A stretch of DNA of 33,450 bases. Origin: an uncultured Prevotellaceae bacterium (lineage in GTDB: Bacteria > Bacteroidota > Bacteroidia > Bacteroidales > Muribaculaceae). The position numbers and the translations under genes were made by a program. Numbering within the stretch: the first letter of the stretch is position 1; each line of letters starts with the position of its first letter. The notes beneath the pieces are model-generated. The model saw only the letters and a list, made by a program, of their open reading frames with translations, did not search any database and was not told the origin of the DNA. The stretch covers positions 1-33,450 of the forward strand of contig CAMYUW010000027.1 of assembly GCA_947302275.1 (NCBI GenBank). The letters run 5' to 3'. Positions 17,288 to 25,001 of this stretch are shown here, in pieces.

Positions 17288-18634
17288 CTAGACCTTGGCG
17301 CCTTTCTTGAAGCGCTGCATGATGATGACGGCGACCAGAAATGCTGCAAAGTCGCTGGCGGGCAGCGAGAACCACACGCCGTCGAGCCCCCAGAACGACG
17401 CAAACAGCAGCATCATGGGAAGCAGGAACAACAGTTGGCGCGACAGCGACATGAAGATGCTGATGCGCACCTTGCCGATAGTCTGGAAGAAGTTGGTGAC
17501 TGTAGCCTGATAGCCGATGACGGGGAACACCAGCATATTAATGCGGATGCCGCGTATGGATATGGCCAAGAGTTGCTCGTCGTCGGTAAACATGCGGACA
17601 CATGGCCCGGGGAAGGCTTCACCAATGATCCATCCCACCGTCATGGCCAACACCGACGCGGTGATGGCGAGGCGCACGACTCGCCGCACGCGCTCCATGT
17701 TGCGGGCACCATAGTTGTAACCCGCGATGGGTTGCATGCCTTGGCAGATGCCCATAATGACCATAAAGAATATGAATCCCAGACGGTTAGCGATACTGTA
17801 GGCGCCCACCGAGAGGTCGCCCCCATTGGCCATCAAAGCGTTGTTCATGAAGATGGCCACCACGCAGCCAGTGAGCTGCATGGCGAAAGGCGAGATACCG
17901 ATGCTCACGATGTCCTTGACAATCGCACGCGAGGGCACCAGATAACGCCACTCGAGGTGAAGCAGCTCCTTTTGACGGGAGAATTGCCACAACTGCCAGC
18001 ACAGGACGATAGCCTGGGCCAGGATGGTGGCGATAGCCGCTCCCTTGATGCCCATGTGCAAGGGCCAGATGAAGATGGGGTCGAGGATCGTGTTAAGCAC
18101 CACCGTGACAATGGTGGCAATCATTGCCGCGCGGGGTTTGCTCGCCGACCGCAAGGCAGCATTCAAGCCCAGATAGAGGTGAGTGATGACGTTGCCCACG
18201 AGCAGGATGAACATGTAGTCTCGGGCATGGGGCAGAGTCTGGGGGCTGGCGCCGAAGAAGGTGAGAATCGGGTCAAGGAAGATGATCGACACGATGCCCA
18301 CGAGCAGACCCGTGATGATGTTCAGGGCGACCATGTTGCCCAACACGTTGTTCGCCTTGCCGTACTGGCGTTGACCCAGGCGAAGTGACATAAGCGTGGA
18401 GCCGCCGATGCCCACTGCGGCACCAAAGGCAGCGCCGATGTTCATCAGCGGGAAGGATATGCCCAGGGCGGCCAGTGCCATGGGACCCACGCCGTGACCG
18501 ATGAAGATGCTGTCCACCATATTATATAATGAGGACGCCGTCATCGCAATGACGCCGGGCAGGGCATATTGCCACAGGAGCTTGCCGACGGGCTGGGTGC
18601 CCAGTGCTAATGTCGCTTGCTTATTGTCTTTCAT
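17288..18634 (-). CDS. MATE family efflux transporter
   Basis: Inner-membrane Na+- or H+-driven multidrug/organic cation exporter of the MATE family. The frame begins at TTG 18649, but ATG 18634 (MKDNKQATLALGTQPVGKLL) is the likelier start, giving 448 residues, the usual length for 12 membrane helices. Family marks: the N-terminal PVGKLLWQYALPGVIAM, NMVDSIFIGHGVGPMALAAL, GIGGSTLMSLRLGQ, and in the second half the matching half-repeat with GMQPIAGYNYGARNMERV. Twelve hydrophobic segments can be traced. The substrate cannot be told from sequence. The AAA-TOPRIM gene lies 95 bases upstream on the same strand, with a hairpin between, so co-transcription is possible but unproven. Confidence 0.93.
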   Translation of the reverse strand: MKDNKQATLALGTQPVGKLLWQYALPGVIAMTASSLYNMVDSIFIGHGVGPMALAALGISFPLMNIGAAFGAAVGIGGSTLMSLRLGQRQYGKANNVLGNMVALNIITGLLVGIVSIIFLDPILTFFGASPQTLPHARDYMFILLVGNVITHLYLGLNAALRSASKPRAAMIATIVTVVLNTILDPIFIWPLHMGIKGAAIATILAQAIVLCWQLWQFSRQKELLHLEWRYLVPSRAIVKDIVSIGISPFAMQLTGCVVAIFMNNALMANGGDLSVGAYSIANRLGFIFFMVIMGICQGMQPIAGYNYGARNMERVRRVVRLAITASVLAMTVGWIIGEAFPGPCVRMFTDDEQLLAISIRGIRINMLVFPVIGYQATVTNFFQTIGKVRISIFMSLSRQLLFLLPMMLLFASFWGLDGVWFSLPASDFAAFLVAVIIMQRFKKGAKV

Positions 18635-18657
18635 TATATCAATTTCCAAACAACTTT

Positions 18658-18701
18658 AACTTTGAACAACAAGCTGGATAAAACTATGGGTTGTTCAAGT
18701 T
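18658..18701 (-). repeat. Hairpin between the AAA-TOPRIM and MATE genes
   Basis: GTTGTTCAA plus GTT (18690-18701) pairs with AACTTTGAACAAC (18658-18670), a 12-bp stem with one bulged base and a 19-base loop. There is no T run after it on the - strand, so it is a poor terminator; it might be a processing or attenuation structure in the MATE leader. Confidence 0.4.
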
Positions 18702-18729
18702 GTTGCTTGTCGTTCCTGTTGCCTGATGC

Positions 18730-20295
18730 TTACTCTTCCAGGCCAAAGCACGCTTTGATGGATTGGCGAATGGCGTCCGCATTATCGCTGTTGCCCTTGA
18801 GGATGTTCAGTACGCCGCGGATGTAGTCGTCCTTGCTCTTGAAGCCGCACAGGACGGCGACATTGCTCTCGGCGAGCATCAGCTTCTGATTATATACCTT
18901 GAGGATGCTGGCATAATCGTTGTTGTCCTCATACGTGTGGAACTCCCTGCACAACTGGTCATACAAGCCGCGCGGATTGATTTCGCTCACCAGTTCCACC
19001 ATGTGGTTCTCTAAGGCATTGATGCTGGTGAACTTCATGTCGATGCGCTTCTCCACATCGCGTTTCACTCGATGCCGCACGTGTTGCAATGCCTGTTGCT
19101 TGAGTTCCTTGGTAAACATGACGATAATCCGTTTCTTTATCTTGGGGAAGACAATGTCGGGGTTGCGGCGCTTGTGGCGTGCCACCGCGCGGATGACCCC
19201 TTCGAGCATGAGGATGTTTTCGATCTCGGCCACGTTGGGGACGAGGATGTTCTTCTTGCGCAGGTACTCCACCTCCTCGTCGCTGCGGCGGTCGCGGTCC
19301 ACGATGCCGTGGCTGTCGAGCTGGTGGAAATTCTGCAAGTCGTTAAAGGAGCGCACGGTTTCGATGACCTTGTTGCAGCTGCCCAGCGGCTTGACGGTGT
19401 ATTCAGGAAAAATGAGGGGATACAGCCTGGAATCGATGCTGTGCTTGTCGTCGCCCTCGATGAACAGGACGGGCTTGCGGCTGCCCAGCAGGTCGAGCAG
19501 CGCCGTGTCGAGGTCGCGGCTTGTGGTCATCACCTCATAGTCCCACGCTACCGCCTCGGGGTCAAACTCCTTGACCCACACGCACTGGTTGTCGATGCGT
19601 GAACTGGCAAAATCCACGTCGTGGGTATTGTAGATAAAGGTGCAGTCGGGGCGCATCTGCTCCAGCACGTTCCACAACGTGCGCATGATGCTGCTGTGGA
19701 TAAACGTCTCGGGGTCATCGACCAGGATGGCGGCATCGGGCATGGCATACTGCACCGCACCGATGTAGTAAAGTACCGACTTCTCGCCGTCACTGAGCCG
19801 TATCAGCGGGTATTTGTCCTCGTAACCCTCGGTGGCGAACATCAGTTTGCCGTTCTCGCGCAGCACCTTGTTCTTGGGGAACACCTCCTGCCACTTCTTG
19901 ACGGTAACATCGAGTTTTGTCTTGGGAAACTCCATCTGCTCATCCATGAGTTTGTGGGCCTTGAAGTTCATCAGTTCACGGAACTCATCGTTGAGCATGA
20001 TGTAGAAGAGTTTGTCAAACTCGGTGTCGGCGGTATTTTTGAGGTGAGGATTGGCGTTGTTCATCCGGTTGAACGTGTCCTCGATCGATCCGGCAGGTGG
20101 ATTGGGATTCGGGGATGAGGGGAAGAGCGCCTTGAGCGCCGAGATACGGTATGCCTTGTCGCCCAACTCGTCAACCAGTGCCGAGCAGAAACGGCTCTTG
20201 CCTGCACCATTGGCGCCGATGATGGTGATCTGTCGTGACTCCATCAGCACTTCGGGCTGATGGCCGTCCATCCTCTTGGGTAGTCTGATATCCAT
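18730..20295 (-). CDS. AAA/ABC-type ATPase fused to a TOPRIM-like (DUF4435-type) domain, PARIS/OLD-like
   Basis: Candidate defence effector. The N-terminal half is an ABC-class ATPase: Walker A GANGAGKS (27-34), signature LSDGEKS (167-173), Walker B ILVDDPET with Asp193/Asp194/Glu196, and H-loop His225 in YNTHD. The C-terminal half, from about 275, opens with PVLFIEGDDK (Glu280), then GIVDRDRRSDEE (Asp333, Asp335) and VAEIENILM (Glu357, Glu359), the acidic pattern of TOPRIM/DUF4435 nucleases. As known for these families, PARIS pairs an ATPase (AriA) with a DUF4435 protein (AriB), sometimes fused; OLD nucleases fuse an ATPase to TOPRIM. At 521 residues this is compact. The start ATG 20295 is preceded by an AAGG ribosome site. 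The neighbour upstream is the GxxExxY cassette. ATPase call secure; TOPRIM likely; defence role inferred. Confidence 0.85.
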   Translation of the reverse strand: MDIRLPKRMDGHQPEVLMESRQITIIGANGAGKSRFCSALVDELGDKAYRISALKALFPSSPNPNPPAGSIEDTFNRMNNANPHLKNTADTEFDKLFYIMLNDEFRELMNFKAHKLMDEQMEFPKTKLDVTVKKWQEVFPKNKVLRENGKLMFATEGYEDKYPLIRLSDGEKSVLYYIGAVQYAMPDAAILVDDPETFIHSSIMRTLWNVLEQMRPDCTFIYNTHDVDFASSRIDNQCVWVKEFDPEAVAWDYEVMTTSRDLDTALLDLLGSRKPVLFIEGDDKHSIDSRLYPLIFPEYTVKPLGSCNKVIETVRSFNDLQNFHQLDSHGIVDRDRRSDEEVEYLRKKNILVPNVAEIENILMLEGVIRAVARHKRRNPDIVFPKIKKRIIVMFTKELKQQALQHVRHRVKRDVEKRIDMKFTSINALENHMVELVSEINPRGLYDQLCREFHTYEDNNDYASILKVYNQKLMLAESNVAVLCGFKSKDDYIRGVLNILKGNSDNADAIRQSIKACFGLEE

Positions 20296-20317
20296 ATTCG
20301 TGACCTTTATTTATTTA

Positions 20318-20336
20318 ACGCTGATTTCGCTGATTA
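20318..20336 (+). repeat. Left inverted repeat of the GxxExxY cassette
   Basis: ACGCTGATTTCGCTGATTA matches the reverse complement of 20784-20802 at 17 of 19 positions. Weaker similarity continues inward (AATTATAATTTAA against AATTATTTAATT). Confidence 0.75.
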
Positions 20337-20361
20337 ACGCTAATTATAATTTAAACTCACC

Positions 20362-20757
20362 TCATTCATATAGCAGATTATAGCTATTAACCACTCTTGC
20401 TGTTTCAAGACTCTTCTTAGCAAAATTCCCTATAATACCAAGTTGGAAGCCAGTGGCTTTTAAAAAATTCAAAACCTGGCATTTGTGAATGTCAGCTATA
20501 TCAGAAACCGTTTTCAATTCAACGATAATCTTGTCATAGCATATAAAATCAGCGATATAATCTTTCTTGAGAAAAATGTCCTTATACTTAATATTCAAAT
20601 GAACCTCTCGCTTGTATGGGATTCCGGCTTTCATGAACTCATACTCAAGAGCTTCTTGATAGACTTGCTCCAAGAAACCCGGGCCAAGTTCTGAATGGAC
20701 CTCCATCATACAACCGTTTATTTTATAGGACTCATTGGCGTAAATCAAATAAGCCAT
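20362..20757 (-). CDS. GxxExxY family protein, PDDEXK-like nuclease fold
   Basis: Small protein (131 residues) of the GxxExxY family, thought to have a PDDEXK nuclease fold; its cellular role is not known to me. It has the name-giving motif GFLEQVY (residues 27-33, in ELGPGFLEQVYQEALEYEF), then YKDIFLKKDYIADFICYDKIIVELK, where Asp in ADF and Glu-x-Lys in VELK fit the D-ExK nuclease core, and the closing helix HKCQVLNFLKATGFQLGIIGNF. Length is normal and the frame intact. The base composition is clearly more AT-rich than the flanking genes, a sign of separate origin. Inverted repeats enclose it; the right repeat forms its 5' leader. Confidence 0.9.
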   Translation of the reverse strand: MAYLIYANESYKINGCMMEVHSELGPGFLEQVYQEALEYEFMKAGIPYKREVHLNIKYKDIFLKKDYIADFICYDKIIVELKTVSDIADIHKCQVLNFLKATGFQLGIIGNFAKKSLETARVVNSYNLLYE

Positions 20758-20783
20758 ATCACCAGTGAATTAAATAATTCGTG

Positions 20784-20802
20784 TAATCAGCGTAATCCGC
20801 GT
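20784..20802 (-). repeat. Right inverted repeat of the GxxExxY cassette
   Basis: TAATCAGCGTAATCCGCGT, the imperfect inverse of 20318-20336 (two mismatches), followed outward by a run of T (20802-20809). It lies 27 bases upstream of the GxxExxY start codon. Confidence 0.75.
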
Positions 20803-20953
20803 TTTTTTTCATTCAATGATAAGTGAACAGACTAAAGCCGAAGCATCGTAGTCATATTTCATTAAAGGGGTAAAATTAGTCATTTTATTTCATTGTACCA
20901 ACGTTTTTGCCTCCAAAGTGCCCAAAAGTGTTATTTTTCACAAAATGCCATAC

Positions 20954-20981
20954 TTGATATACCGAATAATTGCTAATTTTG
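20954..20981 (+). promoter_or_regulatory. Promoter for the metal permease gene
   Basis: TAATTTTG at 20974-20981 is a -7 box, with CTTG around 20953-20956 as a possible -33 element 17 bases upstream. The first ATG (20991) lies only 9 bases after the box, so the leader would be a few bases at most if that start is used. Confidence 0.6.
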
Positions 20982-20990
20982 CCTGCAGTT

Positions 20991-22232
20991 ATGATGGACT
21001 ATGTGAACGCTTTTGTGTCGATGCTGAATGGCATGTCGCCCTACTTGCTGTTGGGCTTTTTTATCGCGGGGTTGCTCCACGCGTTTGTGCCGTCGGCGAT
21101 ATACAGCCGCTACTTGGCTGGGACGGGACTGAAGTCAGTCGCAACGGCAGCGGCTTTTGGCATCCCGTTGCCCTTGTGCTCTTGCGGAGTGCTGCCCACG
21201 GCGGTGGCCCTGCGCCGCAGCGGTGCCTCGCGCGCGGCCTCGACGGCGTTTCTCATTGCTACACCACAGACGGGCGTTGACAGCATTGCGGCCACCTACT
21301 CGATGATGGGCCTGCCTTTTGCCATCCTCCGGCCTGTGGCGGCACTTGTAACCTCGCTCATTGGCGGCATGGCAGTCGGGCACTGGGAGCGCAAGGGAGC
21401 TCTCGACGACATTGGTGATGAGTCCAATTATGAGTTTAGCGAGTTGCCAAAGGGCCTATGGAACAAAGTGCTGGAGACATTCAAATATGGTTTCTTCGAC
21501 ATGATGCAGAGCATTGGCCGCTGGCTGTTGATCGGTCTGGTGGTGGCCACGTTGATTACGGTGTTGCTGCCTGACGACTTTTTCTCGACCTATGCGCGCT
21601 GGCCGCTGCTCAATATGTTTATTATCGTGCTGGTGGCTGTACCGATGTATGTGTGCGCCACGGGATCTATCCCCATCGCTGCTGCACTGATGCTCAAGGG
21701 CATGTCGCCCGGTTGTGCGCTGGTATTGCTCATGGCGGGTCCTGCGGCCAACATGGCGTCAATGTTTGTAGTGAACAACGCCTTCGGGCGCAAAGCGACC
21801 ATCGTCTATCTGATGTCGATTATCAGCGGGGCGGTGGGCTTTGGTGTGCTGGTGGATTACTGGCCAGGCTTGCGTGAGTTGTTTGTCAATGCCCTGCCGT
21901 GCCACGTCATGCAGCATCACATGGCCGTCTCATGGCTCAACACCTTGTGCAGCGCGGCCCTGCTGGTCATGATTGTAGTAGCGCTGGTCGCAAAATACTG
22001 GAAATCCTATCAAATCAAACGTAATAGAACCACTGCAATGAAAGAATTCAAAGTAAAAGGCATGATGTGCCCCCACTGCAAGGCCAACGTGGAAAAAGGT
22101 CTTGCGGCCCTGCCTGGAGTAGAGAAAGTAACCGTTGACCTCGCAAAGGGTACGGCACTCGTCGAAGGCAATATCCCCGATCAGCTCATCATCGACTGTA
22201 TCGAGGACCTCGGCTACCAGTATGAGAAGTGA
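20991..22232 (+). CDS. SO_0444-type Cu/Zn efflux permease (DUF318/ArsP-like) with C-terminal HMA domain
   Basis: Multi-pass membrane permease likely exporting a soft metal or metalloid. The frame is open from TTG 20970, but ATG 20991 (MMDYVNAFVSML) is the best start. Two half-repeats carry the family signatures: PLPLCSCGVLPTAVALRRSG (Cys63, Cys65) with IATPQTGVDSI, and YVCATGSIPIAAALMLKG with LLMAGPAANMAS. About eight hydrophobic helices can be traced. From about residue 350 follows a heavy-metal-associated domain, MKEFKVKGMMCPHCKANVEK, with metal-binding Cys360 and Cys363 and a normal 60-odd residue ferredoxin-like length. The internal ATG 22038 at the domain border could produce a free HMA chaperone, but no clear ribosome site precedes it. 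The gene is convergent with tatD, 24 bases away. Family call firm; the metal is inferred. Confidence 0.9.
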   Translation: MMDYVNAFVSMLNGMSPYLLLGFFIAGLLHAFVPSAIYSRYLAGTGLKSVATAAAFGIPLPLCSCGVLPTAVALRRSGASRAASTAFLIATPQTGVDSIAATYSMMGLPFAILRPVAALVTSLIGGMAVGHWERKGALDDIGDESNYEFSELPKGLWNKVLETFKYGFFDMMQSIGRWLLIGLVVATLITVLLPDDFFSTYARWPLLNMFIIVLVAVPMYVCATGSIPIAAALMLKGMSPGCALVLLMAGPAANMASMFVVNNAFGRKATIVYLMSIISGAVGFGVLVDYWPGLRELFVNALPCHVMQHHMAVSWLNTLCSAALLVMIVVALVAKYWKSYQIKRNRTTAMKEFKVKGMMCPHCKANVEKGLAALPGVEKVTVDLAKGTALVEGNIPDQLIIDCIEDLGYQYEK

Positions 22233-22256
22233 TCTGGTTGGCGAGAAGAACCGTTA

Positions 22257-23030
22257 TTATTCAATATGGATGCTGAACAGGCTGGCCGCGTTGCGGTCGG
22301 TCGCGGCGCTGACTTCCTCAGGGCTCACGCTCATCGCCTGAGCAACGAAATTGCAGATGTGAGGAATGTTGGCGCTCTCGTTGCGCTTGCCGCGGTTGGG
22401 CAAGGGCGCCAGATAGGGCGAATCGGTCTCCAGTAGCAAGCGGTCGAGGCCGATGACGGGCAGCAACTGTGGTACGGTGCTCTTCTTGAAGGTCACAATG
22501 CCGTTGACGCCGAAGTAAAAGTCTCCGCGCTCTCGAATGCGGTTCACCTCCTCGGGCGTGCCGGTGAAACTGTGAAACACCCCACGGGGCACGGGACAGT
22601 CAAGCTGGTCAATGACTTCGAGGATGTCGTCCAGACCGTCACGGCAGTGGATGATGAAGGGCAGATCGCGCTCGTGGCACCAGTGCAGCTGGATATCGAG
22701 CGCCCGTTTTTGCTCTTCGCGCCAGGTCTTGTCCCAATAGAGGTCGATGCCGATTTCACCTATGGCGACAATGGGGTAGCGGTCGAGCAGGGGACGCATC
22801 TGGCTGAGCACGTCAAGGTAATCGTCGTGAATGTCTTCGGGATGAAGACCCAGCGTCATGGAGATGTAATCGGGATATTGCTCGTGCAGTGCTGCCAAGC
22901 GAGGCACACTCTCAAGGCTCTCGTTGGGCAGGACGATGTGGCGCACGCCTGCATCGCGAGCCCGCTTCACGGCCTCATCCCTATCCTCATCAAAGGCATC
23001 ACAATAGATATGGGAATGACTGTCAACCAT
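22257..23030 (-). CDS. tatD: TatD family metal-dependent hydrolase (DNase)
   Basis: Metal-dependent nuclease/hydrolase of the TatD family, a TIM-barrel amidohydrolase relative with 3'-5' DNase activity in known members. ATG 23030 gives VDSHSHI with the first metal His pair (His5, His7). Other ligands are visible: Glu in VAIGEIGIDLYW, His in PFIIHCRDG, His in GVFHSFTG and Asp in LLLETDSPYLAP. The NRGKRNESANIPHI stretch before the last helices is also family-typical. 257 residues is the normal length. It is the last gene of a - strand operon, 12 bases after the isoprenyl diphosphate synthase stop. Confidence 0.95.
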   Translation of the reverse strand: MVDSHSHIYCDAFDEDRDEAVKRARDAGVRHIVLPNESLESVPRLAALHEQYPDYISMTLGLHPEDIHDDYLDVLSQMRPLLDRYPIVAIGEIGIDLYWDKTWREEQKRALDIQLHWCHERDLPFIIHCRDGLDDILEVIDQLDCPVPRGVFHSFTGTPEEVNRIRERGDFYFGVNGIVTFKKSTVPQLLPVIGLDRLLLETDSPYLAPLPNRGKRNESANIPHICNFVAQAMSVSPEEVSAATDRNAASLFSIHIE

Positions 23031-23042
23031 TGCAATTCCTAA

Positions 23043-24008
23043 TTAAAATTTGCGTCCAGCAAGTTTGTTGGAGAGAGAGATAAACGCTGCTTTGTCTTCG
23101 TCGCTGATTTTTAGGCGGTTGAAGGCATCGATGGCAAGGTCGTTGTAATGGGTGATCGCCTCTTCGGCCAACTCGCGTACGCCCAGGCGTTCGTACAAGG
23201 CGGTCATGCCGGCCACCTTCTCGTCGCGGATGGTGTAGGGATCATTGAGCCAGTGGCGCAGTTCGTTGACATCGTCGCCAGTGGCTAGCAGCATCGTGTT
23301 GATGAGCAGGAAAGTCTTTTTGTTGTTCATGATGTCTCCGCCGATTTCCTTGCCGAAGGTCTTGGGGTCGCCCCACACGTCGAGCACATCATCTCGGAGC
23401 TGGAAGGCAAGACCCATATTCACACCCGCTTGGTAGAACAAGTCGGCCTGCTCACTATCTGAGTCTGCGATGAGGGCGCCCATCTTGAGGGCACAACCCA
23501 GCAGGACGGAGGTCTTCAAGCGTATCATGTTGATGTATTCCTCGACAGTCACATTGTTGAGGTGTTCGTAGTCCATATCCCATTGCTGGCCCTCATATAT
23601 CTCGATGGCTGTCTTGTTGAACAGGTCCATAACGGGCCAATTGGCTGTGCGGGCGATGTATTGGGTGGCGATGGTCAACATCGTGTCACCGCTGAGGATG
23701 GCGGTATTGTCGTTCCAGCGGCGGTGAACGGTGGTCTTGCCGCGACGAACGTCGGCATTGTCCATCACATCGTCGTGCAGCAGTGTGAAATTGTGAAACA
23801 TCTCTAGGCCCACTGCTGCGTCAATCGCCATGGCAGGGTCACCTCCCATCGCGTCACATGCCATCAGCAACAGCACGGGACGGACGCGCTTGCCACCCAG
23901 GGCCATGTGATAGGATATGGGCTCATACAGCTGCTCGGGAGTCTTTGGGTATGGAATGTTGGCAATCGCTTGATTGACAGTGTCTAGATATTGTTGGAAT
24001 GTGTTCAT
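23043..24008 (-). CDS. Isoprenyl diphosphate synthase (polyprenyl synthetase family)
   Basis: Cytosolic trans-prenyltransferase condensing isopentenyl diphosphate with allylic diphosphates. The substrate motifs are intact: LGGKRVRPVLLLM near the N-terminus, first Asp-rich motif LLHDDVMDNADVRRG (DDxxD at 79-83) and second FQLRDDVLDVWGD (206-210), with KTFGKEIGGDI and NKKTFLLI after it. 321 residues is typical. Phe stands five residues before the first motif, a position where bulky side chains limit chain length, so a short C15-C20 product is likelier than a long quinone tail; this is inference. The gene follows a lipoprotein gene by 2 bases and precedes tatD by 12. IspH (25.9 kb) and UbiE (30.7 kb) nearby also serve isoprenoid and menaquinone synthesis. 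Confidence 0.93.
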   Translation of the reverse strand: MNTFQQYLDTVNQAIANIPYPKTPEQLYEPISYHMALGGKRVRPVLLLMACDAMGGDPAMAIDAAVGLEMFHNFTLLHDDVMDNADVRRGKTTVHRRWNDNTAILSGDTMLTIATQYIARTANWPVMDLFNKTAIEIYEGQQWDMDYEHLNNVTVEEYINMIRLKTSVLLGCALKMGALIADSDSEQADLFYQAGVNMGLAFQLRDDVLDVWGDPKTFGKEIGGDIMNNKKTFLLINTMLLATGDDVNELRHWLNDPYTIRDEKVAGMTALYERLGVRELAEEAITHYNDLAIDAFNRLKISDEDKAAFISLSNKLAGRKF

Positions 24009-24010
24009 AT

Positions 24011-24670
24011 TTAGTCCTTGGTTTTTAGTTTGGAATTGTAGGCATTTTCAAAGGTGGTGAATTCCTCATTGGAATAGATATTGCGGAGTTCACCGATGCG
24101 GGCGTTGATGTCAGCCATGTCTGCACCGGGCTGGTTGGCATCATTGGCCAGTGCAGCTCCTAGGGCTGCAGGCCGAGATGACTGGGCATATACACACATC
24201 TGTTCGTAAAGGGAATAACCGGCAACCGTAGCCTCGATGGTGCTGTCAAATACCTCGATGTGGCGGTTATAGCCCACCGTGTTGCACAGCCAGTGGATGA
24301 GCGAGAGGTAGTCGGCAGCCGAGTCGGTATCAAACTCCCTGATGCGCAGCAATTCCACCATGGGCGGAACTTTGAGCTGCGCCAACTCGGTGGGAGACAA
24401 CACAATCACGTGTGACGCCTGGAAAAGGGAGTCGCGTCCGACGGCCAGCAGCACGCTGGCAAAACCACGGTTAGCGGCTTTGACCTCCCACGGCCAGCGC
24501 AGGCTGTCGCTTCGCAGGGCATTGAAGCGCTGCACCACCTGATGCATCGAGGCCGTATCGCCCCATGCCGACATGAAGGCCCGCCCTGCGGCCTCGCCTC
24601 GCTTGCTGGCTCCCTCGCAGGCAGTCAGCATCAGCATCAAGCCTATCAATATGAGTGGTAATCGTTTCAT
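24011..24670 (-). CDS. Lipoprotein of unknown function
   Basis: Not recognised. The N-terminus MKRLPLILIGLMLMLTACEG is a lipoprotein signal with lipobox LTAC (Cys18); Glu follows at +2 position, so outer- or inner-membrane location cannot be fixed. The 219-residue mature part is mostly helical and Ala-rich, without a catalytic motif I can name. A DTASMHQVV segment recalls DTMSMERAV in the small lipoprotein encoded just upstream, so the two may be distant paralogues or partners. The start codon overlaps the upstream stop in an ATGA (24667-24670), so translation is coupled; the isoprenyl synthase starts 2 bases after the stop. Confidence 0.85.
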   Translation of the reverse strand: MKRLPLILIGLMLMLTACEGASKRGEAAGRAFMSAWGDTASMHQVVQRFNALRSDSLRWPWEVKAANRGFASVLLAVGRDSLFQASHVIVLSPTELAQLKVPPMVELLRIREFDTDSAADYLSLIHWLCNTVGYNRHIEVFDSTIEATVAGYSLYEQMCVYAQSSRPAALGAALANDANQPGADMADINARIGELRNIYSNEEFTTFENAYNSKLKTKD

Positions 24671-24981
24671 TTCTTCTTTATATCTTCAGGAAAAATGGCA
24701 TCATACAACGGGCGGTCTTTCTCCTTGAGGTAGGACCGGAAGGCCTCGTCAAAGGCACGCACAGCAGCCGAGTCCCGCTTGAGCGCATAGATGCTCTGCT
24801 TAGCCTTGGCATCCATCACCGCACGTTCCATCGACATCGTGTCGGTGTGGTCAACCGCCACGAGTGCCGCCGCAGCCCTCATCCCGCTGTCACGAGCCTC
24901 AGCATCCAGCGGCGACTTCTTCTCACCACACCCCCCCAGCATAACTGCCAGGATCAACAATAAATGCACCAAATATCTCAT
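24667..24981 (-). CDS. Small lipoprotein of unknown function
   Basis: Not recognised. The frame is open from 25044, but ATG 24981 starts a proper lipoprotein signal, MRYLVHLLLILAVMLGGCGEKK, with Cys18 in LGGC; the -7 promoter box at 25002-25009 lies upstream of this start and would exclude the longer version. The mature part, about 87 residues, is a charged helical segment (AAAALVAVDHTDTMSMERA, RSYLKEKDRPLYDAIFPED). It is first in a - strand operon with the second lipoprotein (4-base overlap), the isoprenyl synthase and tatD. Confidence 0.82.
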   Translation of the reverse strand: MRYLVHLLLILAVMLGGCGEKKSPLDAEARDSGMRAAAALVAVDHTDTMSMERAVMDAKAKQSIYALKRDSAAVRAFDEAFRSYLKEKDRPLYDAIFPEDIKKK

Positions 24982-25001
24982 GTCGTGATTCTCTTTTGCC
25001 A

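Noticed and set aside
17435..18388. 317-codon open frame opposite the MATE gene
   Set aside because: Translation is dominated by Asp, His and Gly, as expected from the reverse of membrane helices; MATE motifs on the other strand are clear.
18730..20757. Standard two-gene PARIS system (ATPase plus separate DUF4435 gene)
   Set aside because: The neighbour is a GxxExxY protein, not a DUF4435 protein; the TOPRIM-like part is in the same chain as the ATPase.
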